Shown one piece after another: positions 30,339 to 41,986 of a stretch of DNA of 64,000 nucleotides (position 1 is the first letter of the stretch; every line of letters begins with the position of its first letter). The notes beneath the pieces were generated by a model. It saw only the letters and a list, made by a program, of their open reading frames with translations. It was not told the origin of the DNA and made no database searches. The stretch comes from Maea johnstoni (Eukaryota > Annelida > Polychaeta > Spionida > Magelonidae), in assembly GCA_963942565.1 (NCBI GenBank), contig OZ012687.1, positions 4,199,522-4,263,521 of the forward strand, given 5' to 3'. The translations under genes were made by a program, and so were the position numbers.

Positions 30339-31646
30339 CATACATACCATCAAAGCAACACAAAAATATCAACACAAAACATATCTCACCAAATGCAATC
30401 TTATATTATCACACCGACACAATATCTTCTTTAAACAGTAATTGTTTTGTTTGAGGGACAGTGAAGATTTGCATGGTTTCTATATTTTGTGTATGTGTTT
30501 TTATAAAATTGTATATTGAGTGATAGTTTTGTATTGATACTTTTGTATTTATTTCAATTTAATGTATGCTTACTATTTTGGGTTGTCAGGTAAATCAAGT
30601 TCCTATGATGCTCTTTGGTGTAGATGCAGTATGATGTCGAAGCCAGTTTCTATGACAGTACACACTTTTCCTGTCACCCAAAACAATTAAAATCATATCT
30701 TTATCTAAAATACAACAACAGTGAGAACGGAAGGGATGGCAGGGTTAAAGGTCTGCTAACTTCAGGACTGCATACTACACTCATGGTGAGAAGGGTATAT
30801 ATACTGACTGCTGAAATCGCGATAAAAATATTTACTACTTCCGTTTTTTTCAAAGTTGTTTTTTTACGATTGTGGGGAACAAAAAAAATCCACAAATGGG
30901 CAGGATGGATTATTTAGAGTCATACATACCATCAAAGCAACACAAAAATATCAACACAAAACATATCTCACCAAATGCAATCTTATATTATCACACCGAC
31001 ACAATATCTTCTTTAAACAGTAATTGTTTTGTTTGAGGGACAGTGAAGATTTGCATGGTTTCTATATTTTGTGGATGTGTTTTTATAAAATTGAATATTG
31101 AGTGATAGTTTTGTATTGATACTTTTGTATTTATTTCAATTTAATGTATGCTTACTATTTTGGGTTGTCAGGTGAATCAAGTTCCTATGATGCTCTTTGG
31201 TGTAGATGCAGTATGATGTCGAAGCCAGTTTCTATGAGTGCTGCCTGCAGTTATGTCCCTTGACACCCTTCTCACCATGAGTGAAAATGCAATCCTGAAG
31301 TATGCAGACCATTAACCCTGCCATCCCATGCATTCGCATTACATGCTCTTTGGGCTTATAAGTTTGTGACCAATAAATTATAACAGCACACACTTTTCCT
31401 GTCACCCAAAACAATTAAAATCATATCTTTATCTAAAATACAACAACAGTGAGAACGGAAGGGATGGCAGGATTAAAGGTCTGCTAACTTCAGGACTGCA
31501 TACTACACTCATGGTGAGAAGGGTATATATACTGACTGCTGAAATCGCGATAAAAATATTTACTACTTCCGTTTTTTTCAAAGTTGTTTTCTTACGATTG
31601 TGGGGATCAAAGAAAATCCACAAATGGGCAGGATGGATTATTTAGA
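30339..31646. repeat. Tandem duplication of a two-part block, about 0.58-0.73 kb
   Basis: Part A (CATACATACCATCAAAGC.. to ..CAGTTTCTATGA) is at 30339-30658 and 30921-31236. Part B (CACACTTTTCCTGTCACCC.. to ..GGATTATTTAGAGTC) is at 30659-30918 and 31389-31646. Identity is near perfect. The second unit has about 150 extra bases between A and B (31237-31388). This insert includes an inverted partial copy of part B (CCCTTCTCACCATGAGTG), which can pair with it. Confidence 0.9.
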
Positions 31647-31909
31647 GTCTGTTTTCTTGAAGTTGAAACTTTTTTTCCGGTTTTAGTGGCGAAATTAATA
31701 AGTAAATTTAGAATTTCGCCAGGGTTCCTAAATCAACATTCCAAAAAGCCGTTTTTGCCGTTTTTTTCCGAAGTCGCCATTTTTTTTCAAAAATTACAAA
31801 TATAAGCAACAAGTTATGATAATAGGGTAAAAGCCCTATTTGTTGCGAACACTTTGATGGGCCATTTGTAAATTTTGACCCAGAAACGGCGACGTGACAA
31901 TTTATTGAA

Positions 31910-33631
31910 AAAAGTATGTTTTTTGTGTGAAATGCACACAATGCATATCAATGCCCTAATCTCGCTATATCAAAAAAATCAACTTCCGGTTGTAGCGAAA
32001 AGCTATTTTTTCGCTTCCAACCTGAAGTTGAATTAAAAAAATGATTGAATCAGATAGATGAGGATCTCATCTATCCAGGTAGGTAGTCATATTGTGATCG
32101 GGGGGAGATAGCTTGATGAAATTGACAGGAATCGGCGAGGTACCATTGAGAATGTACTAATCGCCGTGGTCAACACGCCACCATCGATGCGTGTTGACAA
32201 ATATCTCAAAATATTTTCGATTTTCCAAAACCAAAAGAATTAATCTTAATAATATAGATACTTGGCTTGTTAATTCTTTTGGTTTCAGAATTTTAGAGTT
32301 AGAGATGGCCACAAACGAAAGCTTTGAAATCGGGGTGCAAATTTCGTCAAACCCGACCCATCGCCATGTTCACGCCACCATCGATGCGTGTTGACAAATA
32401 TCTCAAAATATTTTCGATTTTCCGAAACCAAAAGAATTAATCTTAATAATATAGATACTTGGCTTGTTAATTCTTTTGGTTTCAGAATTTTAGAGTTAGA
32501 GATGGCCACAAACGAAAGCTTTGAAATCGGGGTGCAAATTTCGGCAAAACCGATATTCAAAATGGCGGAGGGTAACCTAGCTAATGTAAAAAATATGTGA
32601 ATGAACACGTAAGTAAAATAGTACAAAGAGAAATACAAATAGCCGCTCATTGGTTAATAAACCGCGGGAAAGAGTACCACGTGGTGTGACGGTGAGGCAG
32701 TGAGACCGCTCATTGGATAATTCACCAGAGACAAACCACGTGGTGCTGTCACGTGATTAGCCGATCGCAGAAAAGTATGTTTTTTGTGTGAAATGCACAC
32801 AATGCATATCAATGCCCTAATCTCGCTATATCAAAAAAATCAACTTCCGGTTGTAGCGAAAAGCTATTTTTTCGCTTCCAACCTGAAGTTGAATTAAAAA
32901 AATGATTGAATCAGATAGATGAGGATCTCATCTATCCAGGTAGGTAGTCATATTGTGATCGGGGGGAGATAGCTTGATGAAATTGACAGGAATCGGCGAG
33001 GTACCATTGAGAATGTACTAATCGCCGTGGTCAACACGCCACCATCGATGCGTGTTGACAAATATCTCAAAATATTTTCGATTTTCCGAAACCAAAAGAA
33101 TTAATCTTAATAATATAGATACTTGGCTTGTTAATTCTTTTGGTTTCAGAATTTTAGAGTTAGAGATGGCCACAAACGAAAGCTTTGAAATCGGGGTGCA
33201 AATTTCGTCAAACCCGACCCATCGCCATGTTCACGCCACCATCGATGCGTGTTGACAAATATCTCAAAATATTTTCGATTTTCCGAAACCAAAAGAATTA
33301 ATCTTAATAATATAGATACTTGGCTTGTTAATTCTTTTGGTTTCAGAATTTTAGAGTTAGAGATGGCCACAAACGAAAGCTTTGAAATCGGGGTGCAAAT
33401 TTCGGCAAAACCGATATTCAAAACGGCGGAGGGTAACCTAGCCAATGTAAAAAATAAGTGAATGAACACGTGAGTAAAATAGTAGTAAGAGGGATACAAA
33501 TAGCCGCTCATTGGTTAATAAACCGCGGGAAAGAGTACCACGCGGTGTGACGATGAGGCAGTGAGACCGCTCATTGGATAATTCACCAGAGACAAACCAC
33601 GTGGTGCTGTCACGTGATTAGCCGATCGCAT
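31910..33631. repeat. 861-bp tandem duplication with internal 197-bp duplication
   Basis: Units 31910-32770 and 32771-33631 are near identical. Inside each, a 197-bp block from GCCACCATCGATGCGTG to TCGGGGTGCAAATTTCG is present twice (for example 32191 and 32388). The overlapping ORFs (MLTNISKYFRF.. plus strand, and a 121-codon ORF minus strand) follow the duplication and I do not treat them as genes. Each unit ends with CCACGTGGT, TCACGTGA and CTCATTGG motifs. Confidence 0.95.
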
Positions 33632-33700
33632 TAAATATGCAGAAAACCCACGCATGCGCATCCACCCACGCATGCGCATCCAACGGCCGCCCCACCAGAC
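33590..33700. promoter_or_regulatory. Promoter-like cluster: E-boxes, inverted CCAAT, paired NRF1-like sites
   Basis: CCACGTGGTG and TCACGTGATTAG are followed by two copies of CCACGCATGCGCATCC (33648-33681), each matching the NRF1 consensus (YGCGCAYGCGCR-like), then CCAACGGCCGCC. The CpG content is higher than in the surroundings. No exon can be attached with confidence; a short plus-strand ORF at 33851 followed by ATGTAAGA is the only nearby candidate. Confidence 0.3.
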
Positions 33701-33919
33701 CAGACGCGCTACAGAATCGTATTGGAGTGAAGAAAACGTAAAGTATAAACACGTAAAAATCCACCAAAAAAAAACTAGGCAACCCACAGAAACAATGAAA
33801 CAAACATTATAAACTACACACCCAATTCTAACAGAAACAATAAACAAAATGACCCCACCACTCCCCACTCTCCAGATCATTCGCCTAGAATTTTCCAAAA
33901 ATGCCATGTAAGACAACAT

Positions 33920-36600
33920 AGGGAAAATGCATCAACCAGCTCCCAGGACCCCCCCCGGGAATGCAAGACAACAAAAGCGAACTGAATATAGGTTGTTGTT
34001 TGTACAACAACCTCTAAAAATTAAATCATATTGCACACATTCAATACATATGTATTCTAAAACTAGACATTCTGAAGTTTTGGATTTTTGACTTAGATAT
34101 GAAAAAAAACAAGTGTTTAGTGAACTTTATTGATGGTTTAATTGAGAAAAATGGGAAAGTGTGTGTTGGATGTGTGTCGGATACGACATTGGTTTTTCTT
34201 CAATAAAAACATTCTAAAACATGATAAATGTTACATTTTGGGTTGGACACATGAAATTAAGTTAGTTTGAATAAATGGTAATGAATTTTGAAGAAAAAAA
34301 TATTTTGGGTAAAAATAAGCTTTTGTCCAAATACTGGCTGTCGTATCCGACACAAAAAAACATGAAAAAGTTTATTTTTCTCCAAAACTACTGCATCAAA
34401 AAAAATGCCATTTCATGAAAGTCTCAATTATCCCTAGCCCTATTAGAACCCAGAATATAATGGGTAAGGTCTGCTTAAAATTTGGGGAAAAAAGATGTTT
34501 TTCATTTGTGTCGGATACGACAAACGTGTCGGATACGACACACTATTTTGAGTATACCCAACCTATTAACATTCAAGATGAACCTTTTTTCAAGGGGAAG
34601 TCCAAATACGTTTTGAAAAGTACATGGTCAATACCATGGGGATGAAACAGGCTCAATTTCTCAGTTCCAATTTACATTGTTTGTCTATCAATTCCCATTT
34701 GAATTGGTTACCCTTTGTCTAATTATCTGGTGCATGTCAAGTGCGATTGATCCTTGATAATCTAGGCAATTAGGACAGTAGAAGGGTATTCACTCTACCA
34801 CAGCCATGCGGATTTGATTCTTATCTGAGTTGATCCACTTCTCTGATCCAATGAAAAAACAAAGTTTTAATTGATACAGTGAAATGTAGAAAAAAGTCAA
34901 AATGTTTTAAAGTGAATTAGCTGAACAGTTCATTTACACCAGGAACGTTTATTAAACGTTCCTGTTAAAACCCATTTGAGAAAACGTTTGTTGAAGAAAA
35001 CAACTACATCGAGATTTATACATGTATGATAACGTCCATCTGATCCACTTGTTACAAACTAATGCAGTCACAAGGAAGTTTTCTACTTCCTTTCTTGGAT
35101 CTTGCTATCCTTCCGGACATATACTGAATACCCCACCACGGTGACACCAGGGTATCTACTGGTCCCTGGTGGACACTGTCACCAAGCATGTCTATTCTAG
35201 TCAACATCCTCATCCTGTTTTAACTGGAGCCCCACAGGTAGTAGCTTGAGTGTGGGAGGAAGCTGATGTTATATGCTCAGAATGCTAGGAAAAGTATTAG
35301 TTACTCTTAGTGAGGAGTTGATAACTGAAAATATTACTATTGCCAAATTCTGAACTCCTGTCGCCAAATTTGGCAATAGCTTGGTCAGCCCTGCTAGACG
35401 GAAGCCAAACCTGCTTCTATTCGACTTTAACATTTGTTATAATTGATATAGTTATTGATATAATGGAATGGCTTTTAAGTTATTTAGGGTATCTACCTTT
35501 AGGTAATAAATCTGATTCTTTCAATCTTAATGTCAGGGTAGCATAAATTCAAGTACAGACAGTAAACTGAATCAGCATGTGGTATGTCTCTCAGAATGAC
35601 AAATGATTATAGAGCATGAAAATAATTTGTAAAAGTAATGGTAATTATTTAAAGATATGGTACTGACAATTACATGTTTACTTTGTCATGAAAAACATTG
35701 CAGGAATCTGATTGGAGAGGGTAGGCTGAATAACATCACATGCTCAGTCATTGAGCAAGTGAGAAATTAGTAACAGGTATACCCTCGCACTTCTTACTTA
35801 AATGTTATATTTCTTAATATTTCAATGCAATTTTTCTAATATGTAAGATGTCTTTATGGCCAGGAATATAAAGTATCTAATTATTGTGAGTTTTAATAAA
35901 TTGTTTACTTGGAGCAATTGTACATTGTTAAAAATCAGAAAAAAATTATATATATGCTGGGTAATGTCACGTGTAACATGTTCCAAAATGATCTAAAAAT
36001 GCTCCCTTAAGACTCATATAAGTATTTCATGCAAGTCAAACTTTTCAACATAGTACATCCTTGGTTTGTTTCAGTTCTGATATTGATCTGATGATAAATA
36101 TAATTGTTTTTATATTGATTTAAGGTAGTGGGCAAAAGTGTCGTATCCGACACAGCCTAGCTTGTCGTATCCGACACAACAACCTTTTTTTAGAATCATC
36201 TCACAAAACTGCCAAACAATATCTTTTTTGAGAAAATTGTTCATGACTATTGTTCAAAACCCTTTTGAGATGATACCTAGACATGTCTTGTACTGGAACT
36301 CCCATGAACAGAACAGAGATTTTGGTATTTGTCCAAAGTTGAGAAAACCTCCGTCGCAAGCTTGTCGTATCCGACACAATTTTATTTTCCTCAAAAATTA
36401 CATTTTTTGTGAGAAAAAAATTATGAAACAATAGCACATGTTAGATAAGTCCTTTATAGACATGATTATAAAGTTAAGTCATCAATATACCTGTTTTCCT
36501 CTGAAAAATAGAAATTTTAAGTGTGTAATTGTCGTATCCGACACAATGGACGCTACCACGGAATGACCCCAGAGCAAACAATCAATAATATAAAAGGTAT
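33920..36600. other. Gene-free stretch with eight copies of a 14-bp semi-palindrome
   Basis: TGTCGGATACGACA or its reverse complement TGTCGTATCCGACA occurs at 34175, 34339, 34509, 34527, 36139, 36163, 36363 and 36530. Three of the four left copies read GGATAC and all right copies read GTATCC, so the cluster is roughly mirror-symmetric around 35350. The flanks of 34339 and 36363 are also alike (TTTGTCCAAA before, TTATTTTCCTC after). No ORF of note lies between. See the finding. Confidence 0.85.
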
Positions 36601-36612
36601 AAAAACACCTAC

Positions 36613-36785
36613 CTGGAAAACTCTCTGTTCCCTCTAAACAGAGCAAGTCAGCTGATAGGTGAACATCTTCATCTTCGCTAGAGGAGAAATGGCTGAAAAG
36701 CTCTTTTGTTGAAGTGAATGCTGACTTGTTCAAGGTGTGGCTTTCACACCGTGTTTTCTCTGTATGATATTTAAGTCCATTTGAG
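36613..36785 (-). CDS. C2H2 zinc-finger gene, exon 3 as drawn
   Basis: Acceptor TTTGTTTCAG, donor CCAG|GTAGGT. It completes the second finger as SNGLKYHTEKTRCE (a variant with His..Cys-type ending rather than HxxxH), then runs into an acidic, Ser-rich tail (FSHFSSSEDEDVHLS) and CLEGTESFPG. Phase 2 in, 1 out, so at least one more exon follows to the left and I could not locate it. Confidence 0.65.
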
Positions 36786-36995
36786 CTGAAACAAAAATTT
36801 ATTGATTTTATTTTCAATGGGTAGATATGATTTGTAGTTAAATCAGTTGTTATTTATTTTCACAAGACAGACTTCATGAATATGAATATTATATAATAAT
36901 ATAATGCAACGTTGTGCTCATGTAAGCTTTAATCTATTCTTTTTTATATAATGATTTATGCCCAAAAACAAAAAAGAATGGCCACTCTTGTCATG

Positions 36996-37037
<42 letters not shown>

Positions 37038-37038
37038 C
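36996..37038. repeat. (ATA)n microsatellite
   Basis: About 14 ATA repeats in the intron of the zinc-finger gene. The polytyrosine ORF over it is an artefact. Confidence 0.95.
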
Positions 37039-37148
37039 TTTATTTAAAGAGGGTAACTCAGTCCAATGGTAAGGATCTTCCCTGAGGTCCTCTGGCATGT
37101 ATGTGCATCTGTGACTATAAACTTTATATAGTGAAATTACTGTCTTAC

Positions 37149-37357
37149 CTTTTAAATGATTTTTGACATCTTTGGCAATGATAAGGTTTTTCAATGGCTG
37201 AATGTGTTTTCATGTGGTACCGCAATCCTGGGGAGCTTGTTAAAACCTTATCACATCCGACCTCTGGACACTTAAGAAGCTTTTGAGGACTTAGATGAAC
37301 TTCTCCATTCATTCGGAGAAATTCTTGCATTTTCTCTGTCTTAATATGCGGCCGTTT
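37149..37357 (-). CDS. C2H2 zinc-finger gene, exon 2 as drawn
   Basis: Acceptor TTAAATTGCAG, donor AAAAG|GTAAGA. It reads KRPHIKTEKMQEFLRMNGEV, then a finger CPEVGCDKVLTSSPGLRYH..KTH (C-x4-C-x12-H-x3-H) and the start of a second, EKPYHCQRCQKSFK, split at the intron. The product is a probable nuclear DNA- or RNA-binding protein. I do not recognise the orthology; the spacing CPxxGCDK resembles fingers of several small vertebrate ZNF families. Phase 0 at the left boundary matches the proposed first exon at 39368-39382. Confidence 0.7.
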
Positions 37358-37579
37358 CTGCAATTTAAACAATGAGCATCCTTTAGGTCAAGCCAAATTA
37401 AATACTAACATGCAATATAACGGAAATAAAAAAGTAGCACATTTAGAGAGATGGATGAAATAAAGAGCTCTCACTTGCCCTACAAGTTTTCATGTCAGCA
37501 TTGAGACCTGGAATGCATGGTTTTTTTATAATTTCAAATTGCACACATGTCTGTGCAACAGGATTATTATTCTCCATAA

Positions 37580-37933
37580 CAGGGCTTGACATTAACCACT
37601 GTCCCGTCGTCCGGGACAAGTGATATTGACTGCCGGACAAGTACTTTTGTTCAGTTACTGTTCCGGCTGACCAGTGGAATTATCAGACTCATAATACGTT
37701 ATGTGATCGGGGGTCCAGTTAGAAGTCCATTGTTGAAGAAAATTGGCTCCGATGTACAGGGAATCTATTCATCCGAGCCTGGGACTGGGTGGCGACCCAC
37801 ACCCCACTCAGACTATGAAGGCAATCCTCCTCAGTTTCTAGCTGAAGCCTGACCCCAAATGAGGCCGGGCAAGTGAAAGCCTCATGGCACTTGCATGTAG
37901 GGCAAGTGCCTCAAAAAGTTAATGTCAAGGCCT
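37580..37933. mobile_element. CAGGGC-ended hAT-like MITE copy, worn
   Basis: Left end CAGGGCTTGACATTAACC and right end AGTTAATGTCAAGGCCT are inverted. Inside are GTCCGGGACAAGTG and GGGCAAGTG motifs. No target duplication is visible. It lies in intron 1 of the zinc-finger gene. Confidence 0.7.
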
Positions 37934-37939
37934 AGCTGC

Positions 37940-39360
37940 ATAGTCATTCAATAGCAAAGAAAAATAGGATTGAAAATATGGTTATTGTCGCAAAAATCAT
38001 CATAAGTTTATAACATATACAAAAATATAAGGTGAAACATCTTTGGTAGCACATGTTTGATAGGATAGTAGAACGGGATTTTGCAATTTTTACTAATATC
38101 ACAATATATGTACTTTCACTTCGTACCATGTATTTTGAAACATCATAGAGACTATATAGTTAATGTCTGAAATGATACCTGATGAAGTCATGTCCAAATC
38201 CAGCATGTCTTTTCAAAAAAATATAAACAAAGTTCTGGACAAGACTGGTCCCACTGGGCCACTGCATTAAGTGACGTCTAAGCAAAACAAAATCCCAATC
38301 ACAACATAGATAGTGGACTCTCTGCAGCTGACCTACATGCCACCCAGGGCCTTACCCAGCAGGGTACTGATCTTAGTGTCAGGTACCCTGGTAGCTGTCA
38401 AGCCCTGATACTAGGGTGCTAAGTGCAAATCCTGCGAATAATCTATGAAAATGTTTCAAGTATATTTTTCACAGGTTTGCTACCTGTTGCATGTAATTAC
38501 TTGTAGTAGAAATGTATAAACATAGATCTACATGATTCATCATTACCAGTCTGGATTATATTTTACAAATGACCCAAAACCTATTTGGTTATAAATGCTA
38601 AATAAATTAATCAAATAATGCCATGTAAGATATTTTCCCTCCAATCAGAAATTAGGAGACCTAACTAAATTCACAGAACATACTTCTTTCTGCCTTGGGT
38701 GACCATGATCTTAAAGATGAACCTGACCTTCAAAGTTTGACACTTCAACAAAATGAAGCTATAAACACTATTATGACAAGTTTGCTGCACGCGTACACTA
38801 ACCCTATTATTGATGTACCTGTGAAGAAAATGTTGCTGAATATGTTATTAATTGCAATCCAAAGGAGAATGCAAAGTTCCGTAACTTAAAAGTGGTTGCC
38901 TGTTTATGAAGCCAATGATTGAGAATGTGCAATGTGTCAGCTTGCTTCAGCTACATGGGAAAGTCAAGGACATCACTGAAAAGCGTCTGCTTTCACTATG
39001 GCCCATTTGAGCCTGTAAGACATATTCAACGAAATGATAATTCAAGTGAATGTCCAATGAAAGCCAATGAATCGAAATAAATACAACTTGTTGCAATTGC
39101 ATTATGTAGTTTGCAAGTGACACGAATCAAAACACAAGAGAAAAGGAGGTGTGGACATTTTTTCAAACCAAAACAAATCGTAGTACAAACTTGTTCCCAA
39201 ACTTTTGAATGAAACTTCCTCTTTAGTTTCATGATTTTATCTCAAATTTTGCACAAAGTTCCTCAACATTGTACGTCAACAACATCCAAAGTGTCACTGT
39301 TTAGATGTGTAAGTTCGTGGAAAACACGATAAAAACTTACATGTAAACTTTCAAAAGTAG
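37940..39360. other. Intronic DNA with a short decayed ORF
   Basis: A 64-codon plus-strand frame at 38695-38889 (GDHDLKDEPDLQSLTLQQNE..) and a following short frame look like the end of a decayed coding sequence, possibly a transposon protein. No family was recognised. CAAGCCCTGATA near 38400 is a fragment of a CAGGG-ended repeat. Confidence 0.35.
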
Positions 39361-39367
39361 TACTCAC

Positions 39368-39382
39368 CTCAACCGACGCCAT
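39368..39382 (-). CDS. C2H2 zinc-finger gene, candidate first coding exon
   Basis: ATGGCGTCGGTTGAG|GTGAGTAC gives MASVE and a strong donor in phase 0, which fits the phase-0 acceptor at 37357. The upstream side has ATTGG boxes (CTTTGATTGGCTGA near 39420 and GTTTGATTGGTTA near 39460), as expected for a CCAAT promoter on the minus strand. It is only five codons, so this rests on phase and context. Confidence 0.4.
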
Positions 39383-39399
39383 TTTCAATCAATAGAAAG

Positions 39400-41980
39400 T
39401 TTCTCGGTCAGCTTGTCAGGCTTTGATTGGCTGAAAATGAGCATGTGCTACAAATACTACCGTTTGATTGGTTATTTTCGATTTTCATTCATTTTCGCTC
39501 TTTCTTTTGCTGCGCACTCCACCCTGCCAAATTTATGTATAGCACATATAGTATGTCAAAAGCAAGTCAAATGGTATATGCATAGAGCAATACTATAGAT
39601 TTCAATTTGTCTCGCTTTTGTTTATGGAAACAGTCCAATACGCCGCACCAGAATTTCATGTTTAAACTCATAGCTTGGCAAAACACAGGGAGTGGGTGTG
39701 TCAAACGGAATAGCGCTAGCTCAGCCGAGCGGGATTTCAAGGTTCACAACTTCACTGCATGAAGTTTCAGTAAGTCCTTTTCCGGGTGTATTTGCCGAAC
39801 AATGTAATACACAAGGGATATGAAGTATTTATTTGCATTTTCATCCATGGCCAAAGTTTAATTTAAACAAATTTGAAAAAAGGAGAGAACAAGTACTTTC
39901 TTTCTGACTTGTAAAGCGTTTCTCCCCCTAGAATTTGTGTTTACCTCGATTATCGCTCAGTGGGTTTACCTTTACTCCATTTGATATTCTCTTTTCTGCG
40001 AGTTGGGGGGGGGGGGGGGGGGGTCATTGACTCATTTTGACTCCCAAACACCAGATTTTTGGCAAAATGACACCCAGTTGACACCAAATATTTTGTAAGA
40101 TTTTTCTGTATTTGTTGAGTACAAGCAAATATTTCAAAAGTTTCACTCATAGGACATAGACGACAAAAGTATGGACAGGGAGTTTTACTTAAAGGGAGTG
40201 GCAACTCGACATGCAGTCCATTAGCTTTACACTGTGGAGGGAAATCTTACCTAGGAGCTCAGTTAGATAAGGAAGGCGGCCATCTTGCCTAGCAGGTTGG
40301 GTAGCAGGTTGAATGGACCTCTAGTACTTTCAAACATGTAAGACATGAATTTTACTTTTTGGTGAGGCTTTACAATATAGAGATTCTGGGGATGAATGTA
40401 GGAACTATTGTTTACGATGCTAATTGATGTTAGTGTAATTGCAATACACATATTTGGGGTGGTTTAACCGGGGACTCTATTTCACTTGTGATAAGACTAA
40501 ACATCAGTCATGAGAGTCATTTTTAGTAAATTCCACCTTCTAATTCTCAGAAACCAACACTTTCAAGTTTGTTTATAAGGTGAAATAGATAAATATAGAA
40601 GTTAATCTCTGAGGCTGTACTATTTTCAAAGAAATTTGTTCACCTGAAATAGTATTTTTTCCCGGTTTTCTGGACCTTATCTAAGGTAATAATGGAATTA
40701 AATGTTCTGCCATTTTGTATGCTGGATGTTGAATAAAACACTTTTTTTGAAATATTAATAGATTAGAATTTCCTATTATCAAGCTATCCTGTGCTGCATT
40801 TTCTAGTTTCCAGGATTTTGAAGTCTCAAATTTGAGGTCAACTTCAGGTCCAAGAAATCAACAGACAAATAAACTAGAAATAGGCTGTCACATAAGGGGT
40901 TATTTATTGAAATAGTGCTGATGACACATACCTATGTTAGCATCCTGAAGATACGTCAAAAGTCTTAAACTGAAGCAAACGTATGCTCATTGCAACAAGG
41001 CTAACATTAATTAAACATAGCCATTCAACAAATAAAATATCTAACAGTACTCACATACATTCCTAGAATGCCCAGGTTGTTAAGCCTCCTCAAAAGGTAA
41101 AAACTGAAGCTATCTGCTTGAGAGGTTGATTAACCCTCTCCATCCACCAAACATACTTGAGGTTTTCCAAGCTATAATGACACTTCTCTGATAAGTCTGC
41201 AAATCAAATATCTAGACTGTAATTCTGTTTCTGCCTGTTGACAGCAGACAATACCCTTACTTAGGATGTTATGAGGCCCATCCCGTCTGACACCAATTAG
41301 CTTATTGTCTTTTCAAGACCTGAGGAAATAAAAGAAGTCCAACCTGGGGATTGCAATCAGACAGGTGTGTCCTGTACTGCCCCTGACAGGTGTGGATCTG
41401 AGAGTAAAGGCAATCCACAACAGTAGAATAAGACAATACACTGAGACAGGAAAATATCATGTTTTGTCACTGCATCCTGTCTGATGTTATGGACCTGTGA
41501 AACCATGAAATAGACAAACTAACAGAATGCCATTAGTTAGGAAAACTTCATGTATTCTTTTTGGACAACAAAGCTATGGTACTGTAAAGAACTCAGGGAA
41601 TATAGGATTATTTACAGCTTTACAATGTATTAAAATAGATGGGGGTATGGATTTTAGAACTATCTTGTTTCAATTTATGAATATGTGAAGAACTGAGGAA
41701 TGGTACAATTTACAGAAATATTTTTGCTAAGGCAACTCAAAGAAACACTTAATCATCATGAGTTTTTGGATTAGCATTTTTTCTCAACCCATTCATAACC
41801 TACCCTGTGGTACAGCCTACACAGGAAGTGGTGATAAGTAGAGCAGTGCACATGCCCGGCTGAGCCAGGTTGAGCTCCTGGGTATGATTGGGGTGCAGAT
41901 AAGAGCTCATTTGCATAACAATAGTGTGTGACTGGTGTAGGAGCTATTACTATCTGTGTCATATCTCTTTAATCTATATA
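39400..41980. other. Gene-free DNA
   Basis: No exon supported. It contains a G-run of about 19 bases at 40004-40022 and otherwise unremarkable AT-rich sequence. Confidence 0.5.
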
Positions 41981-41986
41981 TCTCTG

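Noticed and set aside
32191-33461. Four repeated plus-strand ORFs starting MLTNISKYF and two 121-codon minus-strand ORFs
   Set aside because: Both strands are open over the same duplicated DNA, and the ORFs follow repeat boundaries.
34415-36437. Shared VSDTT peptide in several ORFs
   Set aside because: It is only the translation of the 14-bp motif TGTCGGATACGACA in one frame; the rest of these ORFs is unrelated.
38695-38889. 64-codon ORF as a real exon
   Set aside because: It lacks convincing splice sites, overlaps a zinc-finger intron on the opposite strand and is followed by broken frames. Kept only as a possible remnant.
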